In this document: in pieces, positions 33,508 to 43,444 of the stretch
How positions within the stretch are numbered: the first letter of the stretch is position 1
Layout: each line of letters opens with the position of its first letter
NCBI GenBank assembly: GCA_022340665.1
Contig: JAJDNM010000054.1
Span: forward strand, 1-60,350
Reading direction: 5' to 3'
DNA: 60,350 nt
Origin: Acidobacteriota bacterium
GTDB taxonomy: Bacteria; Acidobacteriota; Thermoanaerobaculia; Thermoanaerobaculales; Sulfomarinibacteraceae
Made by a program: the position numbers and the translations under genes
The notes under the pieces: model-generated
What the model saw: the letters and a program-made list of their open reading frames with translations, nothing else
Database searches by the model: none
What the model was told of the DNA's origin: nothing

Positions 33508-36134
33508 CCGGAGGATGATACAGGGTCGCCCGTGTCGACCTGTTGCACCGGGCTCGACTGCTCGAGAGAGGCGCCGAGCATGCCGAGCGTCGAAGCCACG
33601 CCGACCAGACTTCCGCCGGTCGCGGAGGCGGTGATCCTCTCCGGCTCGCCGAAGACACACACCAGGCCTTGGCTGAGACCATCGTCGAGCGAAGCTGCGA
33701 GCTCGAGATCACCCAGAATCTCGGGCGGGACGGCGTCGATGAGCGAGCCGAGGTCCCGGTAAACGAGTGCCGAGCAGTCCGTGAAGCCGTTGTCCGGCAA
33801 AAGAGCCTTGAATGTTGCCGAGCTCGCCAGGGTCAGGTTCGAGTTGCGGTAGGCGATTGCCTGTTCGATCAGCGCCCGGCTCGGCGCAACCACCAGGAAG
33901 CCGTCGACTACGGTCATGACCGCTACTCTGTCGAAGCCCTCGCGGCGGACGCTGACGTAGTTACGACCGGACTCCACCGAGCTCTCGATGACCAGAAGCG
34001 CTTCACTCTGCGCTGCGAGTTCCTGGTTGACGCGCGCAATCACCTGTTCCACGGTGTGCATGAGCGTGCCGGGATCGTAAACCTCGACGATCAGCTTCCA
34101 CGAGGGCACCGGCAGCATCGGCCCGTCGATCGCGAATGCCGCTTCACCTCCGAAGGTCGCCGCCAGGTCAGCACGGAGGTCGAATCCAATCTCCTCTTCG
34201 CAGCGCCGCAGCTCATCAATGGTGGCCGGATCCTCGGAGGCGGCGAGCTCGAGCAGGTCGTCAAACATCCGTGAGGCGTCGACCGTGACCGCGGCAGCGA
34301 CCAGGTAGGCATCCGGGGAGACGAAGTCCAGGCTTCCCATGGGCGCCGGTTCGGCAAGCCACGCGGCCATTCCGTGCCTCGGTTTCGTGAAGCGGATATC
34401 GGCGTTGGTGGCGTACCAATCGCCGTCGCGATGGCGTTCAATGAGCACAGTGCTCGCGTCGAGCAGCCCGAGCCGATCCAGGGTCGCCGCATCTTCTTCC
34501 GAAGCATCCTTGAGGTTTTCGGAGATCGCTGCTGCCAGGTCGGCGCCGAGTAACCACGAAATGCCTCCGGCGTAGGCCTGTGCGAGCTGTGTGTGGAGGG
34601 CACTTCCGGGGAATGTGCGCTGTGACGGGTCGTCGACTCTCCGGGCAAGGACGCGCAATGATTCGAGGTCGCCTGCAGCGGCGAACACATCGCCTTCGAC
34701 CCAGAGAAAGAGATCTTCGCCGCTCGCCGTGGCAGTTCTGGGATCGTCGACGATCACCGCAGCGGGCTGGTCGGGGCTCTCTGAATTGGCAATCTCGATC
34801 ACCGCGCCAAGCTCTGCTCGGAAGGCGGTCGGGTCATCGAGTCCGGCCATGAATAGGGGCATGCCCTGTTCGTGGATAGCGGACAGCGGGACCGTCAGCA
34901 CCGCCTCATCGCCCATCGCCTCACCCAGGGGCTGGAGTCGATCGAGCAGGTCGTCGATCTCGGCGTCGATTCCGTTTGCGACGACCTCCTCCTGCCACCA
35001 CTGGGCGAGCGCCGCACTCGAGGCGAGCCTGTCGTAGAAGGCCGCGCGCACCTCATCGAGGTCGGTCGTGATGTTGGGCATGGCCACATACACAAAGGTG
35101 TCGCCTGGAGCGAGGTCTAGGAGGAAGGTCGAGGTGCGGGGCGGGGCATTATCGACGGCATCGACAATCGCCTTGCGCAATTCCGTTAGCTCGTGCAGGA
35201 GCGCCCTGTGTTTCTCGGCGTCTCGACTCCACGCAATTTCGGACTCGACCGGCACCGGCCGGAGGCGATCGCCGGTCGTGATCTGATCGCCTGGGCTGAG
35301 AAACGCGCTGACTGAGCCCTCGCGGACCTCCACCTCGCCCTCGATCACGGAGACCCGCGAGCCCTTGAGCCCGTGGTTGACGGCGAAGATCGTCCCCTTG
35401 ACAGCGACCTCGCAGTCGTTGGTTGCGACGTAGAGGCGGCCGCTGCCCTGGTCCGCGGCGGTGACGATGATGTTGCCGCGGGCCAGGTCGATTGTTGTAC
35501 CTCTCCTCGACGCGCCGAGCTCGAGCTCCGACCTTTCGGCCATTTCGACCAGCGAACCGTCGTCGAGCCGCAGCACCGCACCGGAACTCTTGCCGCTGCG
35601 AAGCACCTGGCCGGCTCGGATCTCGCTGGCCACGGCGAGCGTCTGGATCGAGTTCCGGTCGACGATCTGCAGACTGCCATCGATCGACTCGACGCTCGCT
35701 CGAAGCTCGCGATTGGCAGTGATGTTTCCAATCATGCGCCAGGCGACAAACCCTCCTAGCAGCACCAGTGCGATCGCAGCGGCCCGCAGCGCGGCGCGGA
35801 TGAACCGCGGCTTCGCGTGGCTTGAGATAGCCGGTGCCACCGGAGCGGCGACGCCACGCTCCTCCATCAACACGCGACGGCACGGGACACATTCACGCGT
35901 GTGGTCGCCAACCAGCAGCGCGCGCGGAGGGGGAAGCTCTCCGGCGACGTAGGCTGGGATCTCGGCCTGGTAGTCCGCGCAGGTAATGAGCGGACGGGAG
36001 AGGCCACCTGCGAAACCGAGCCGCCTGCCGACCTTCTCGGTGATCGACCGTGTCGTGTCCTCGTCGAGGTGCTGGCCGCGAATCTCGGCCGCGGCACGAT
36101 CGAGCGGGTTGCTGTCTTGATGTTTATCGGTCAT
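33504..36134 (-). CDS. Giant anti-sigma-like membrane protein: zf-HC2, TM, FecR domain, DUF3352-like domain
   Basis: This 876-residue protein overlaps the sigma gene by 4 bases. Residues 52-85 hold a zinc anti-sigma motif, C52-x25-H78-x3-C82-x2-C85. A single transmembrane helix follows (about 115-133). Outside the membrane lie a FecR-like beta domain (about 150-285; [41 protein letters not shown]) and a long DUF3352-like region (about 330-840), which reads like a periplasmic sensing domain with repeated beta/alpha segments ([24 protein letters not shown]). The N-terminus should hold the sigma factor while the periplasmic part senses a signal and passes it inward. FecR and DUF3352 in a single anti-sigma chain is unusual. 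The signal is not known. Confidence 0.8.
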   Translation of the reverse strand: MTDKHQDSNPLDRAAAEIRGQHLDEDTTRSITEKVGRRLGFAGGLSRPLITCADYQAEIPAYVAGELPPPRALLVGDHTRECVPCRRVLMEERGVAAPVAPAISSHAKPRFIRAALRAAAIALVLLGGFVAWRMIGNITANRELRASVESIDGSLQIVDRNSIQTLAVASEIRAGQVLRSGKSSGAVLRLDDGSLVEMAERSELELGASRRGTTIDLARGNIIVTAADQGSGRLYVATNDCEVAVKGTIFAVNHGLKGSRVSVIEGEVEVREGSVSAFLSPGDQITTGDRLRPVPVESEIAWSRDAEKHRALLHELTELRKAIVDAVDNAPPRTSTFLLDLAPGDTFVYVAMPNITTDLDEVRAAFYDRLASSAALAQWWQEEVVANGIDAEIDDLLDRLQPLGEAMGDEAVLTVPLSAIHEQGMPLFMAGLDDPTAFRAELGAVIEIANSESPDQPAAVIVDDPRTATASGEDLFLWVEGDVFAAAGDLESLRVLARRVDDPSQRTFPGSALHTQLAQAYAGGISWLLGADLAAAISENLKDASEEDAATLDRLGLLDASTVLIERHRDGDWYATNADIRFTKPRHGMAAWLAEPAPMGSLDFVSPDAYLVAAAVTVDASRMFDDLLELAASEDPATIDELRRCEEEIGFDLRADLAATFGGEAAFAIDGPMLPVPSWKLIVEVYDPGTLMHTVEQVIARVNQELAAQSEALLVIESSVESGRNYVSVRREGFDRVAVMTVVDGFLVVAPSRALIEQAIAYRNSNLTLASSATFKALLPDNGFTDCSALVYRDLGSLIDAVPPEILGDLELAASLDDGLSQGLVCVFGEPERITASATGGSLVGVASTLGMLGASLEQSSPVQQVDTGDPVSSSG

Positions 36135-36709
36135 TGCAGACCTCCCATGAACGGGGCCATTTCGTCTTTGAGGCGGCCTCGCGCGCGGTGAAGGGTCACC
36201 GCGACGGTGTTGGTCGATGTGTCCAGCGTTCTGGCGATTTCGGTGTTATTCATTCCCTCGAAGTAGCGCATGACGAAAATCTCCGCGCTGCGACGACCGA
36301 TCTTGGTCAGCGCCCGGCGGAGGAGCTCCTGAAGCTCGCGACCGTGGTGAACGCGGTCGGGCGCGGGTGTCGGATCGTGCCCGATGTCCTCGCCTGTAAG
36401 TTCGAGGGATACGCCGCTGCGGGCGTATCTCGACTGCACGATATCGAGCGCGGCATTGGTAGCGGCGCGCCGAAGATAGGCGCGTGATCCACTCGAGAAA
36501 TCGGGCGGCTCGGACCGGTTGGCGAGGCGGGTGAAGACGGTTTGCAGCACATCTTCGGCGTCGTCGGCGCTGCCGGTGACCCTGTAGGCGGTCTGGACGA
36601 CCGCCGCCGCATCTTCGCGGTATATGGTCTCGAGCCAGCTCGATGCGTCGGTTTCTGGTTTGACGAGAGCAGCTTGCACTCGGTCCTCCTCTTTGCGTTC
36701 GTCAACCAT
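36131..36709 (-). CDS. ECF-family RNA polymerase sigma factor
   Basis: This 192-residue protein has region 2 (SWLETIYREDAAAVVQTAYRVTGSADDAEDVLQTVF) and region 4 (RRALTKIGRRSAEIFVMRYFEGMNNTEIARTLDTSTNTVAVTLHRARGRLKD), separated by a variable linker; region 3 is absent, so it is ECF type. GGAGG lies 9 bases before the ATG. It is the first gene of the six-gene operon and is followed, with a 4-base overlap, by its likely anti-sigma factor. ECF factors normally activate their own promoter, which should lie in 36710-36780. I did not find a clear bipartite ECF promoter there. Confidence 0.9.
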   Translation of the reverse strand: MVDERKEEDRVQAALVKPETDASSWLETIYREDAAAVVQTAYRVTGSADDAEDVLQTVFTRLANRSEPPDFSSGSRAYLRRAATNAALDIVQSRYARSGVSLELTGEDIGHDPTPAPDRVHHGRELQELLRRALTKIGRRSAEIFVMRYFEGMNNTEIARTLDTSTNTVAVTLHRARGRLKDEMAPFMGGLQ

Positions 36710-36782
36710 AGAAACGCACCTCCGGCGCCTAGATTAACGAATTCTGTCGTCCCAGGATGCAAAAACTTAGCGATGGCTGGGC

Positions 36783-36930
36783 GTGCAGGGAAGCAAAGGA
36801 GAAAGATGGGAGGGAGGAACGGGACCCGAAATCGGAGTCCTGAATTCGGAATTCGGAATGCCGCTCGCTTTTTCCTGTCTCTATCGTTCCTTTTCTCGTT
36901 TTCTCCTTATCCGCTTTGCAGCCTTGCAGT
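36783..36930. repeat. Composite repeat: purine arm, GAATTCG heptads, pyrimidine arm
   Basis: The left arm is purine-rich (TGCAGGGAAGCAAAGGAG, GGAGGAACGG). The middle (36829-36863) has 7-base units GAAATCG, GAGTCCT, GAATTCG, GAATTCG, GAATGCC. The right arm (36868-36930) is pyrimidine-rich; read on the other strand it contains GCAAAG, AAGGAGAAAA and GGAACG in the same order as the left arm. The whole could form a long imperfect hairpin with the heptads near its tip. It lies between the divergent sigma-factor and phhA genes, so it cannot be a terminator for either. Confidence 0.65.
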
Positions 36931-36979
36931 CACGCAAACCGACGTGGCATAGTGCGGCATCAGTTCCAAAGGGAGGCGC

Positions 36980-37789
36980 ATGGCAGAACACATCGTCGAG
37001 TTGGAGGCGGACCATCCAGGGTTCAACGACCCCGACTACCGGCGGCGCCGTGACGAGATCGCCAAGCTCGCGCCGCCCCTCGACTCTGGGGAGCCCCCGC
37101 GGCGAATCGCGTACACCGCTGCGGAGCGCGCGACATGGGCGACCGTGTTCGACAAGCTCACGGACCTGTATCCGACCCATGCCTGTCGCGAGTTCGTCGA
37201 GGTGGTGGGGGAAATCGGCTATGCCGAGAGCGAGGTGCCCCAGCTGGCCGACGTCAGTGAATTCCTGACCGAGCGGACTGGCTTCCGGTTGCAGCCGGTC
37301 GCTGGCCTGGTATCGGCGCGCCAGTTCCTCGGCGCCCTCTCGCGACGGGTCTTTTCGGCGACCCAGTATATCCGCCATCACTCGCAACCGCTCTACACCC
37401 CGGAGCCTGACATCGTCCACGAACTGATGGGCCACGCACCGATGCTGGCGATCCCCGAGTTTGCCGACCTCTCGCAGAAGATCGGCGAGGGTTCTCTGCG
37501 AGCCGACGACGATCAGGTAGAGCAACTGGCTACCCTCTACTGGTTCACGATCGAGTACGGGGTGCTCTTTGAAGGCGATGAATTGAAGGCCTACGGCGCA
37601 GGCCTGCTTTCGAGCTTCGGAGAGCTCGAGCACGCTTTGTCCGGGGCGGTGGAGATTCGCTCTTTCGACCCCTGGCAGGCGAAGGACACCGAGTATCCGA
37701 TCACGTCCTACCAGCCACTTCTGTGGAGCGTGACTTCGATCGGCGAAGCGTTCGAGAAGATGAACAAGTTCGTGGAAACGATTGAATAA
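36980..37789 (+). CDS. phhA: Phenylalanine-4-hydroxylase
   Basis: This 269-residue protein catalyses tetrahydrobiopterin-dependent hydroxylation of phenylalanine to tyrosine. The non-heme iron ligands are H147 and H152 in VHELMGHAPML and E192 in YWFTIEYG. The family blocks NDPDYRRRRDEIAKLA, RQFLGALSRRVFSATQYIRH and YTPEPD are in order. The length matches bacterial PhhA (about 260-290), with no N-terminal ACT regulatory domain. GGGAGG lies 7 bases before the ATG. A repeat element occupies the promoter region upstream and another starts 3 bases past the stop. No pterin-recycling gene is adjacent. Confidence 0.94.
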   Translation: MAEHIVELEADHPGFNDPDYRRRRDEIAKLAPPLDSGEPPRRIAYTAAERATWATVFDKLTDLYPTHACREFVEVVGEIGYAESEVPQLADVSEFLTERTGFRLQPVAGLVSARQFLGALSRRVFSATQYIRHHSQPLYTPEPDIVHELMGHAPMLAIPEFADLSQKIGEGSLRADDDQVEQLATLYWFTIEYGVLFEGDELKAYGAGLLSSFGELEHALSGAVEIRSFDPWQAKDTEYPITSYQPLLWSVTSIGEAFEKMNKFVETIE

Positions 37790-37792
37790 TCG

Positions 37793-37890
37793 AAAGTTTA
37801 GAGTTGAGAGCTTTGAGTTTCGAGTGTGGAAGGTATCCCTAGGCGAGTGGACTGGGACTCTCAACTCTTCAATCTCGACTCTCAACTTTG
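37793..37890. repeat. Intergenic heptad-repeat hairpin element (GAGTTGA / CTCAACT arms)
   Basis: The left arm (37793-37828) phases at 7 bases: AAAGTTT, AGAGTTG, AGAGCTT, TGAGTTT, CGAGTGT. The right arm (37856-37890) reads GACTCTC, AACTCTT, CAATCTC, GACTCTC, AACTTTG. Its reverse complement is again GAGTTGAGAGT-like, so the arms are complementary across a 27-base core. It sits between convergent phhA (stop 37789) and the Rieske gene (stop 37903). It resembles the murB element in unit sequence but is not identical to it. Confidence 0.8.
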
Positions 37891-37902
37891 TAGAGCCTGA
37901 AG

Positions 37903-38271
37903 TTAAACGTCGAAAAACCCGCCGATCTTCGAGGTGTCGAGGAAGACCTCGCCGTCCGTCACCTCGATTGGAAGCGACTTGAGGTGTGAGCCTTCGCAGG
38001 GGCCGCTCACGCATAGACCGTCGTTCGGCTGATATCGAGCGCCGTGGGACGAACACACCAGGTACCGTCCCGTCGGGTCCCACAGGTCCCTCGGCTCGCG
38101 GTCGTCGAGCCGCATCGGCAAGTGACGGCACTCGTTCTTGTACGCGCGCACGCCTCCGTTTGGCAAGCTCAGGAGGATACCTTCCTCATCGAAAGGTCCG
38201 TCACGATAGCTGAAGCGGAGGCCTTCGGTGGGAATCTCGTCGACCCGGGCGATGCGTTCCATTCGAATCAT
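37903..38271 (-). CDS. Rieske [2Fe-2S] ferredoxin-like protein
   Basis: This 122-residue protein has the Rieske ligands C48-x-H50 (ECRHLP) and C73-x-x-H76 (LVCSSHGARY), with a GxxxxCxxxxL-type strand layout. It lacks the CTHLGC disulfide form of bc1 Rieske proteins and has no membrane helix, so it is the soluble, oxygenase-type ferredoxin. The protein would shuttle one electron to a partner oxygenase or nitrite-reductase-like enzyme. A second in-frame ATG lies 9 bases downstream. It is convergent with phhA and on the same strand as rluD; a partner is not obvious. Confidence 0.87.
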   Translation of the reverse strand: MIRMERIARVDEIPTEGLRFSYRDGPFDEEGILLSLPNGGVRAYKNECRHLPMRLDDREPRDLWDPTGRYLVCSSHGARYQPNDGLCVSGPCEGSHLKSLPIEVTDGEVFLDTSKIGGFFDV

Positions 38272-38317
38272 GATATCAGCGGGGCTGAAGCCAGAAATGC
38301 CTTCAGATTGTCACGGT

Positions 38318-39268
38318 TCAGTCAGCCGTTCCCCGAAGGCACTTCATGAGCTCCTCGAGATCCTCAGGCGGAGGCGCTTCGAACACGACGGTTTCCTTGG
38401 TGGCCGGATGGGTGAAGGCGAGCCTCCACGCGTGCAGCGCCTGCCGCGGGAAGCTGCGCGTTTTCGCCTGAATGACCGGGTCGCCGAGATTTCGCCACTG
38501 CCGCCCGGCGTAGAGGGGATCGCCGACTATGGCGTGGCCGATGTGGGCGAGATGCACCCGTATCTGGTGGGTGCGCCCCGTGACCGGTCTGCAGCTGAGG
38601 ATCGAGGTGCCGTCGAAGGATTCCTCCAGCTGGTAGAGAGTGCGCGCCGGGCGACCGTTGGCAATGACTGCCATCTCTTTGCGTTGACGAGGGTTGCGAT
38701 CGATCGGTGCGTCGATCACGCCATTCTCGAGTCGGGGATTTCCGTAACACACCGCGAGATAGGTCTTGCGTACCTCGTGCCGCCGGAAGGCGATCGACAA
38801 ACCGAGATGGGCGCGATCAGACTTGGCCACGACCATGATCCCCGTCGTGTCCTTGTCGAGGCGATGGACGATTCCCGGTCGTTCGACGCCGCCGATCCCC
38901 GAGAGATCCCTGCAGTGGTGGAGGAGGGCATTGACCAGAGTGCCCGAGGGGTTTCCGGCGGCCGGGTGGATGACGAGTCCGGCCGGCTTGTTGAGGACGA
39001 GGATGTCGTCGTCCTCGAACATGATGTCGAGTGGAATGTCCTCCGCCTTCGCTTCGAGTGGCGCTGGTGATGGTTCGTCAACCCTGATCAGGCTTCCTTC
39101 GCGCACGGCGGTGGACGCCCGTGCCGCCGAACCGTCGACGAGGACATGGCCCTGGTCAATCAGTTTACGGGCTCTCGATCGACTCCACTCGGCGTGAAGC
39201 TCGTGCAGGCATCGGTCGAGGCGGATACCGGCGAGTTCGCCGGTGACGGTGAACTCGAAGGTGGTCAC
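38318..39268 (-). CDS. rluD: RluD-type 23S rRNA pseudouridine synthase
   Basis: This protein converts uridines to pseudouridine in 23S rRNA helix 69. It has an N-terminal S4 RNA-binding domain (IRLDRCLHELHAEWSRSRARKLIDQGHVLVDG), then the RluA-family core with HRLDKDTTG carrying the catalytic aspartate, VVAKSDRAH, RxxxKTYLAV and GRTHQIRVHLAHIGHAIVGDPLY. The GTG at 39268 forms a GTGA overlap with the lgt stop and gives about 316 residues; a GTG 24 bases upstream is the alternative start. It is the last gene of the ileS-lspA-lgt-rluD operon, an order common in bacteria. Confidence 0.92.
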   Translation of the reverse strand: MTTFEFTVTGELAGIRLDRCLHELHAEWSRSRARKLIDQGHVLVDGSAARASTAVREGSLIRVDEPSPAPLEAKAEDIPLDIMFEDDDILVLNKPAGLVIHPAAGNPSGTLVNALLHHCRDLSGIGGVERPGIVHRLDKDTTGIMVVAKSDRAHLGLSIAFRRHEVRKTYLAVCYGNPRLENGVIDAPIDRNPRQRKEMAVIANGRPARTLYQLEESFDGTSILSCRPVTGRTHQIRVHLAHIGHAIVGDPLYAGRQWRNLGDPVIQAKTRSFPRQALHAWRLAFTHPATKETVVFEAPPPEDLEELMKCLRGTAD

Positions 39269-40044
39269 GCCGCTTTGCGACGCGTGAGCCACAGGTGGAG
39301 CCCGGCGCCGGTGCAGACCAGAGCGAGGGAGATCAGCTGGCTGGTCGAGAGAAGACCGTCGAGCACGAAACCTCGGGCCGCGTCACCTCGGGTGAACTCG
39401 AGGAAGAAACGGCCGACGCCGTAGAGCAGGAGGTAGGACGCAAAAACCCTGCCCGAGGCTGGTCGTTTCATGTACAGGAGTGCGAGAAACACGTAGAGCC
39501 CGAAATTGAAGAGAGATGAGTACAGCGGAAATGGGTGCAGCGCCTGGTGGAGCGGGGTCCCCAGCCTTTCGGCTGCGATCGGATCGGTGTAGGTGATGGC
39601 CCACGGCAGGTCGCAGGAGGCGCCCCAGCAACAGCCGGCGAGCAGACATCCGATCCGGCCGATGGAGTGTCCGAGCGCGAGGGATGGCGATATCACGTCA
39701 AAGGTCGGCAATGCGGGGAGCTCGTATCGGCGGAGAAGAACGATTGCCGCGATTGCGGCAGCGATGAAGCCCCCGAGGAAGACGCCGCCTGCGCGAATCG
39801 TCCCGAGGATCGAAGCAGGGTCTCTGATGTAGCGCGGAAACTCGACCAGGATGAGCAGAAGTTTGGCGCCGAGCAGAGCCCAGATCACCAGCCAGAGACC
39901 GAAATCGACGAGGCGGGTTCCATCCATTCCGGCCCGGTCAGCACGAAGGCGAAGCGTCCACAGCGCGACAACGACCGCCGTCGCAAGCAGTACCCCGTAT
40001 GAGGGGAGCTGGAAAAAACCGAAATCAATCAGGATCGGATGCAT
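39265..40044 (-). CDS. lgt: Prolipoprotein diacylglyceryl transferase
   Basis: Lgt transfers diacylglycerol from phosphatidylglycerol to the lipobox cysteine of prolipoproteins, the first step of lipoprotein maturation. This 259-residue membrane protein has about seven hydrophobic helices. It keeps YGVL in the first helix, GARL-like GAKLLLI, GGVFLGGFI, the signature HSIGRIGCLLAGCCWG with the essential His and Arg, and HPFPLYSS, followed by GVGRFFLEFTRGD. It overlaps the end of lspA by 20 bases, which places the next maturation enzyme in the same transcript. Confidence 0.94.
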   Translation of the reverse strand: MHPILIDFGFFQLPSYGVLLATAVVVALWTLRLRADRAGMDGTRLVDFGLWLVIWALLGAKLLLILVEFPRYIRDPASILGTIRAGGVFLGGFIAAAIAAIVLLRRYELPALPTFDVISPSLALGHSIGRIGCLLAGCCWGASCDLPWAITYTDPIAAERLGTPLHQALHPFPLYSSLFNFGLYVFLALLYMKRPASGRVFASYLLLYGVGRFFLEFTRGDAARGFVLDGLLSTSQLISLALVCTGAGLHLWLTRRKAA

Positions 40045-40531
40045 CGTCCGACCCGGATCGTGAGTGACGGAACTCGTTCGCGATTAATAAGAGAGCGCCA
40101 ACCGTGATGGACGCATCTGCAACGTTGAAGTCCGGCCAGGACCAGGTGCGTCCGCCAACCTTGGCCCACAAATGGACGAAATCGACTACCGCGCCGTAGA
40201 GCACCCGATCGATCAGGTTGCCGATCGCGCCGCCGAGGATCAGACCGAACGCGATGCCGCCGAAGCGACTGTGATGGCCGTGGCGCACGACCATCGCCGC
40301 GATAATGACCACCGAGGTGAAAATGATCAGGTGGAGCACTATCCTGGTCAGCGGCCCGCCTCCGGCGAAGAGGCTGAAGGCGATCCCGCGGTTGAGGATG
40401 TGAGTGAGCGCAAACCCGGGCACGACCTCGATCCACGAGCCCGGTTCGATCCGGTCCATGACGAGTCCCTTGGTGATCCGGTCGGCAATGATCACGACGG
40501 CGGCGGTGATCCACGGCAGGAATCCGCGCAT
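40025..40531 (-). CDS. lspA: Lipoprotein signal peptidase (signal peptidase II)
   Basis: LspA removes the signal peptide of diacylglyceryl-modified prolipoproteins. The 168-residue sequence has four transmembrane helices and both catalytic aspartate motifs: GAIGNLIDRVLYGAVVDFV and WPDFNVADASITVG. The first conserved region ADRITKGLVM and LNRGIAFSLF are also present. The start ATG overlaps the ileS stop (TGATG) at 40531. The order ileS-lspA is near-universal, and lgt follows here, grouping both lipoprotein enzymes. Confidence 0.95.
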   Translation of the reverse strand: MRGFLPWITAAVVIIADRITKGLVMDRIEPGSWIEVVPGFALTHILNRGIAFSLFAGGGPLTRIVLHLIIFTSVVIIAAMVVRHGHHSRFGGIAFGLILGGAIGNLIDRVLYGAVVDFVHLWAKVGGRTWSWPDFNVADASITVGALLLIANEFRHSRSGSDDASDPD

Positions 40532-43356
40532 CAGCCCTCGACCTCGCGGAGTTCCGCCCGGCCTTCTGCGAGCAAACGGCTGACGACGTTGTGGCAGCGC
40601 GGGCAGAGGTCCGGCAGATCTGCGTCCTCGACGGGATTCTCGACTCGCCTCCAGCAGCGGCTGCAGGTGTGGGCCTCGTACGGAGCGACCGAGATTTTCA
40701 ATCCCGGGTACGCAGGGACTTCAATCCCGTTGCCGTCGATATCACCGTCCCCGGCCGCGGACACGATCAGCAGTTTCGCGAGATCGATCCCGGTCGCCTC
40801 GAGGTCGGAATGCAGAGCCACGGAATCTCCGCTGAAGCTCATCCGCGCCTCCTCGGACTTGCCGATGGCGCCCTGCTGGCGAAGGTCCTCGAGGCCCGCG
40901 AGCACCACGTCGCGCAGCCCCAGGAGGTTACGGAACGCCGGATCGTCGACCGTAGCCTCGAGCGAGTCCCTGTCGGGGAAGTCGAGACGCGCGAGGTGAA
41001 CCGATTCCTCCCGCTCGCCCGGAAGGTGCTGCCAGACCTCCTCCGAAGTGAAGGAAAGGATCGGCGCGAGCACGGTGGCGAGGATCTCGGCGATGCGGAG
41101 AATCACGGTCTGAGTCGCGCGGCGGGCCGAATCCTCCGGGTGATCGCAGTAGAGCCTGTCCTTGTTCACATCCAGGTAGAGGCTGGAAAGGTCGACCGTC
41201 GCGAAATTGACAATTCGATGCGAGAGCGTCGCCAGCTCGTAGGCCTGATAGGCCTTGGCGGCGTCCTCGGCGAGCCGACGTGCGGCTCGCAGGATGTAAG
41301 CGTCGAGGCCGATGAGTTCGGTTTCCGGGACCGAGTCAGTGGCCGGGTCGAAATCCGCCAGGTTGCCGAGCAGGAATCGAAAGGTGTTGCGGATCTTCCG
41401 ATAGGCCTCGGCGTTGCGGGTCATGATCTCGTCCGAGATGCGGATGTCCTCGCGAAAGTCGACCATTGCGGTCCACAGCCGGAGGATGTCGGCGCCGTAT
41501 TTCTGCAAGAGCTCGCCCGGCGTGATCACATTGCCGATCGATTTCGACATCTTGCGTCCCTCGGCATCGACCACGAAGCCGTGGGTGACCACCTCCCGGT
41601 ACGGGGGAGCGCCCTTGAGACCGACCGACGCAACCAGGGACGACTGAAACCACCCACGATACTGGTCCTGACCCTCAAGGTAGAGGTCGGCCGGCCAATC
41701 GAGTCCGAAGCGCTCCGTGTCGCAGACGGCGAGGTGGCTGACCCCCGAGTCGAACCAGACGTCGAGGATGTCGGTCTCCTTCCTGAACGTCGTTGCGTTG
41801 CACGAGCCACAGGAGTAACCGGGCGGGAGCAGATCCTGCGTGTCGCGCGTGTACCACGTGTCGGACCCTTCGTCGATGAAGACCTGGCGAATGTGGTCGA
41901 AGACGGTTTCGTCGATTGCGGCGGTGCCGCATCCTTCGCAGGTCAGGACTGTGATCGGAACGCCCCACATCCGCTGGCGCGAGATGCACCAGTCCGGGCG
42001 GTTTCCGACCATGCCGTCGATCCTGGCTTCACCCCAGCGGGGGACCCAGTTGGCGTCGTGAAGTGCTTCCTGAGACCGGGCGCGGAGGTCGTTGCGGTCC
42101 ATCCGGATAAACCACTGATCGGTGGCGCGGAAGATCACCGGGTTCTTTGATCGCCAGCAATGCGGATAGGAGTGAGTGACCTCCTCGTGAGCCAGCAGAA
42201 CGCCGAGATCCCTCAGCTTTTCAACGATCGGACCGTTCGCCTGGTGGACATGGAGGCCCGCCCACTCGGGAACATCATCGGTGAAACGCCCGTCGGCGTC
42301 GACCGGCGCATAGACGTCGAGTCCGTACTGGACGCCAATGACGTAGTCTTCGGCGCCGTGGCCCGGTGCGGTGTGGACGAGGCCGGTTCCCTGGTCCAGC
42401 GTCACGTACGGGGCGAGGATGAAGACGCCCGTCTTCCCGGTCAGAGGATGACGATAGTGCGTTCCCTCCAGCTTTCCACCCTTGAAAACTTTCACCGTTT
42501 CCGGATCTGACCAGCCGATGGCCTCTGTGGTTGCCTTGAGGAGCTCTGCGGCAACCACCCAGAGTTTGCCGTCCGCGCGGACGACGAGGTACTCGAAGTC
42601 CGGATGGAGGGCGGTCGCGAGGTTAGCCGGCAGGGTCCACGGTGTGGTTGTCCAGATCAGGGCCGCCGCCTCTTCGCCGTCAGGAATCTCGAGTGCCGCG
42701 CGCGCATCGTCGTCGAGCTCGAAGGCGACGGTCACCGACGGACTCGTGTGATCCTGGTATTCGACCTCGGCCTCGGCCAGCGCGGTCCGGCATTCGGAAC
42801 ACCAGTGGACCGGCTTGCGGCCGCGCTCGACGTAGCCGGCGAGCATAAAACCGTGCAGGGCAGTCGCGATCTCGGCCTCATAACGGTAGTCCATCGTCAG
42901 ATAGGGGTCGTCCCACTGCCCGAGTACTCCCAGGCGAACGAACTCGTCCCGCTGGACCCTGAACCAGCGGTCGGCATATTTCCGGCAGGCGCGCCGGATC
43001 GAGGGGATGTCCATATGGAGCTTCTGCGAGCCGAGCTGTTTGTCGACCTGGTGCTCGATCGGCAGCCCGTGGCAATCCCAGCCGGGCACGTAGGGGCTGT
43101 CGAAACCGAGCATAGTCCTCGATTTGACCACGATGTCCTTGAGGATCTTGTTGAGCGCCGTGCCGGCGTGGATCGAGCCATTCGCGTACGGCGGGCCGTC
43201 GTGGAGGATGAACCGGGGAGAGCCTCGGCGGGCGTTACGAATCTTGCCGTAGAGATCGATCTCGTCCCAGTGCTTGAGCATCTCAGGCTCACGCTGGGGC
43301 AGATTGGCTCGCATCGCGAAACTGGTTTTCGGCAAATTCAGCGTTTTTCGGTACAT
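40531..43356 (-). CDS. ileS: Isoleucyl-tRNA synthetase
   Basis: This 941-residue class I synthetase charges tRNA-Ile. The N-terminal HIGH-type motif reads [17 protein letters not shown], so the usual HIGH/HIGT form is HAGT. The KMSKS loop is intact ([10 protein letters not shown]). The CP1 editing domain lies between them, with [18 protein letters not shown] and [14 protein letters not shown]-terminal zinc finger is present with two Cys pairs (CSRCWRR, CPRCH). The conserved SWPDLYLEG-type variant ([22 protein letters not shown]) shows it is a bacterial-type enzyme. It heads the lipoprotein-maturation operon. A T-box or other leader was not seen in the 150 bases upstream. Confidence 0.96.
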   Translation of the reverse strand: MYRKTLNLPKTSFAMRANLPQREPEMLKHWDEIDLYGKIRNARRGSPRFILHDGPPYANGSIHAGTALNKILKDIVVKSRTMLGFDSPYVPGWDCHGLPIEHQVDKQLGSQKLHMDIPSIRRACRKYADRWFRVQRDEFVRLGVLGQWDDPYLTMDYRYEAEIATALHGFMLAGYVERGRKPVHWCSECRTALAEAEVEYQDHTSPSVTVAFELDDDARAALEIPDGEEAAALIWTTTPWTLPANLATALHPDFEYLVVRADGKLWVVAAELLKATTEAIGWSDPETVKVFKGGKLEGTHYRHPLTGKTGVFILAPYVTLDQGTGLVHTAPGHGAEDYVIGVQYGLDVYAPVDADGRFTDDVPEWAGLHVHQANGPIVEKLRDLGVLLAHEEVTHSYPHCWRSKNPVIFRATDQWFIRMDRNDLRARSQEALHDANWVPRWGEARIDGMVGNRPDWCISRQRMWGVPITVLTCEGCGTAAIDETVFDHIRQVFIDEGSDTWYTRDTQDLLPPGYSCGSCNATTFRKETDILDVWFDSGVSHLAVCDTERFGLDWPADLYLEGQDQYRGWFQSSLVASVGLKGAPPYREVVTHGFVVDAEGRKMSKSIGNVITPGELLQKYGADILRLWTAMVDFREDIRISDEIMTRNAEAYRKIRNTFRFLLGNLADFDPATDSVPETELIGLDAYILRAARRLAEDAAKAYQAYELATLSHRIVNFATVDLSSLYLDVNKDRLYCDHPEDSARRATQTVILRIAEILATVLAPILSFTSEEVWQHLPGEREESVHLARLDFPDRDSLEATVDDPAFRNLLGLRDVVLAGLEDLRQQGAIGKSEEARMSFSGDSVALHSDLEATGIDLAKLLIVSAAGDGDIDGNGIEVPAYPGLKISVAPYEAHTCSRCWRRVENPVEDADLPDLCPRCHNVVSRLLAEGRAELREVEG

Positions 43357-43444
43357 CTGGCGTTCTCCAAGGCCTCTACCTACGGCTTGTGAGCCTACGC
43401 GGGGAGGCCAATTGCGTCAAGGAGGTGGCGCAGAGGATCGCCGA

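Noticed and set aside
36783-36930. Composite repeat read as a terminator
   Set aside because: It lies between two divergent genes, so neither transcript would end there.
40591-42150. 519-codon open frame antisense to ileS
   Set aside because: A complement-strand shadow of a high-GC gene. It has no signal, motif or ribosome-binding site, and ileS is unmistakable on the other strand.
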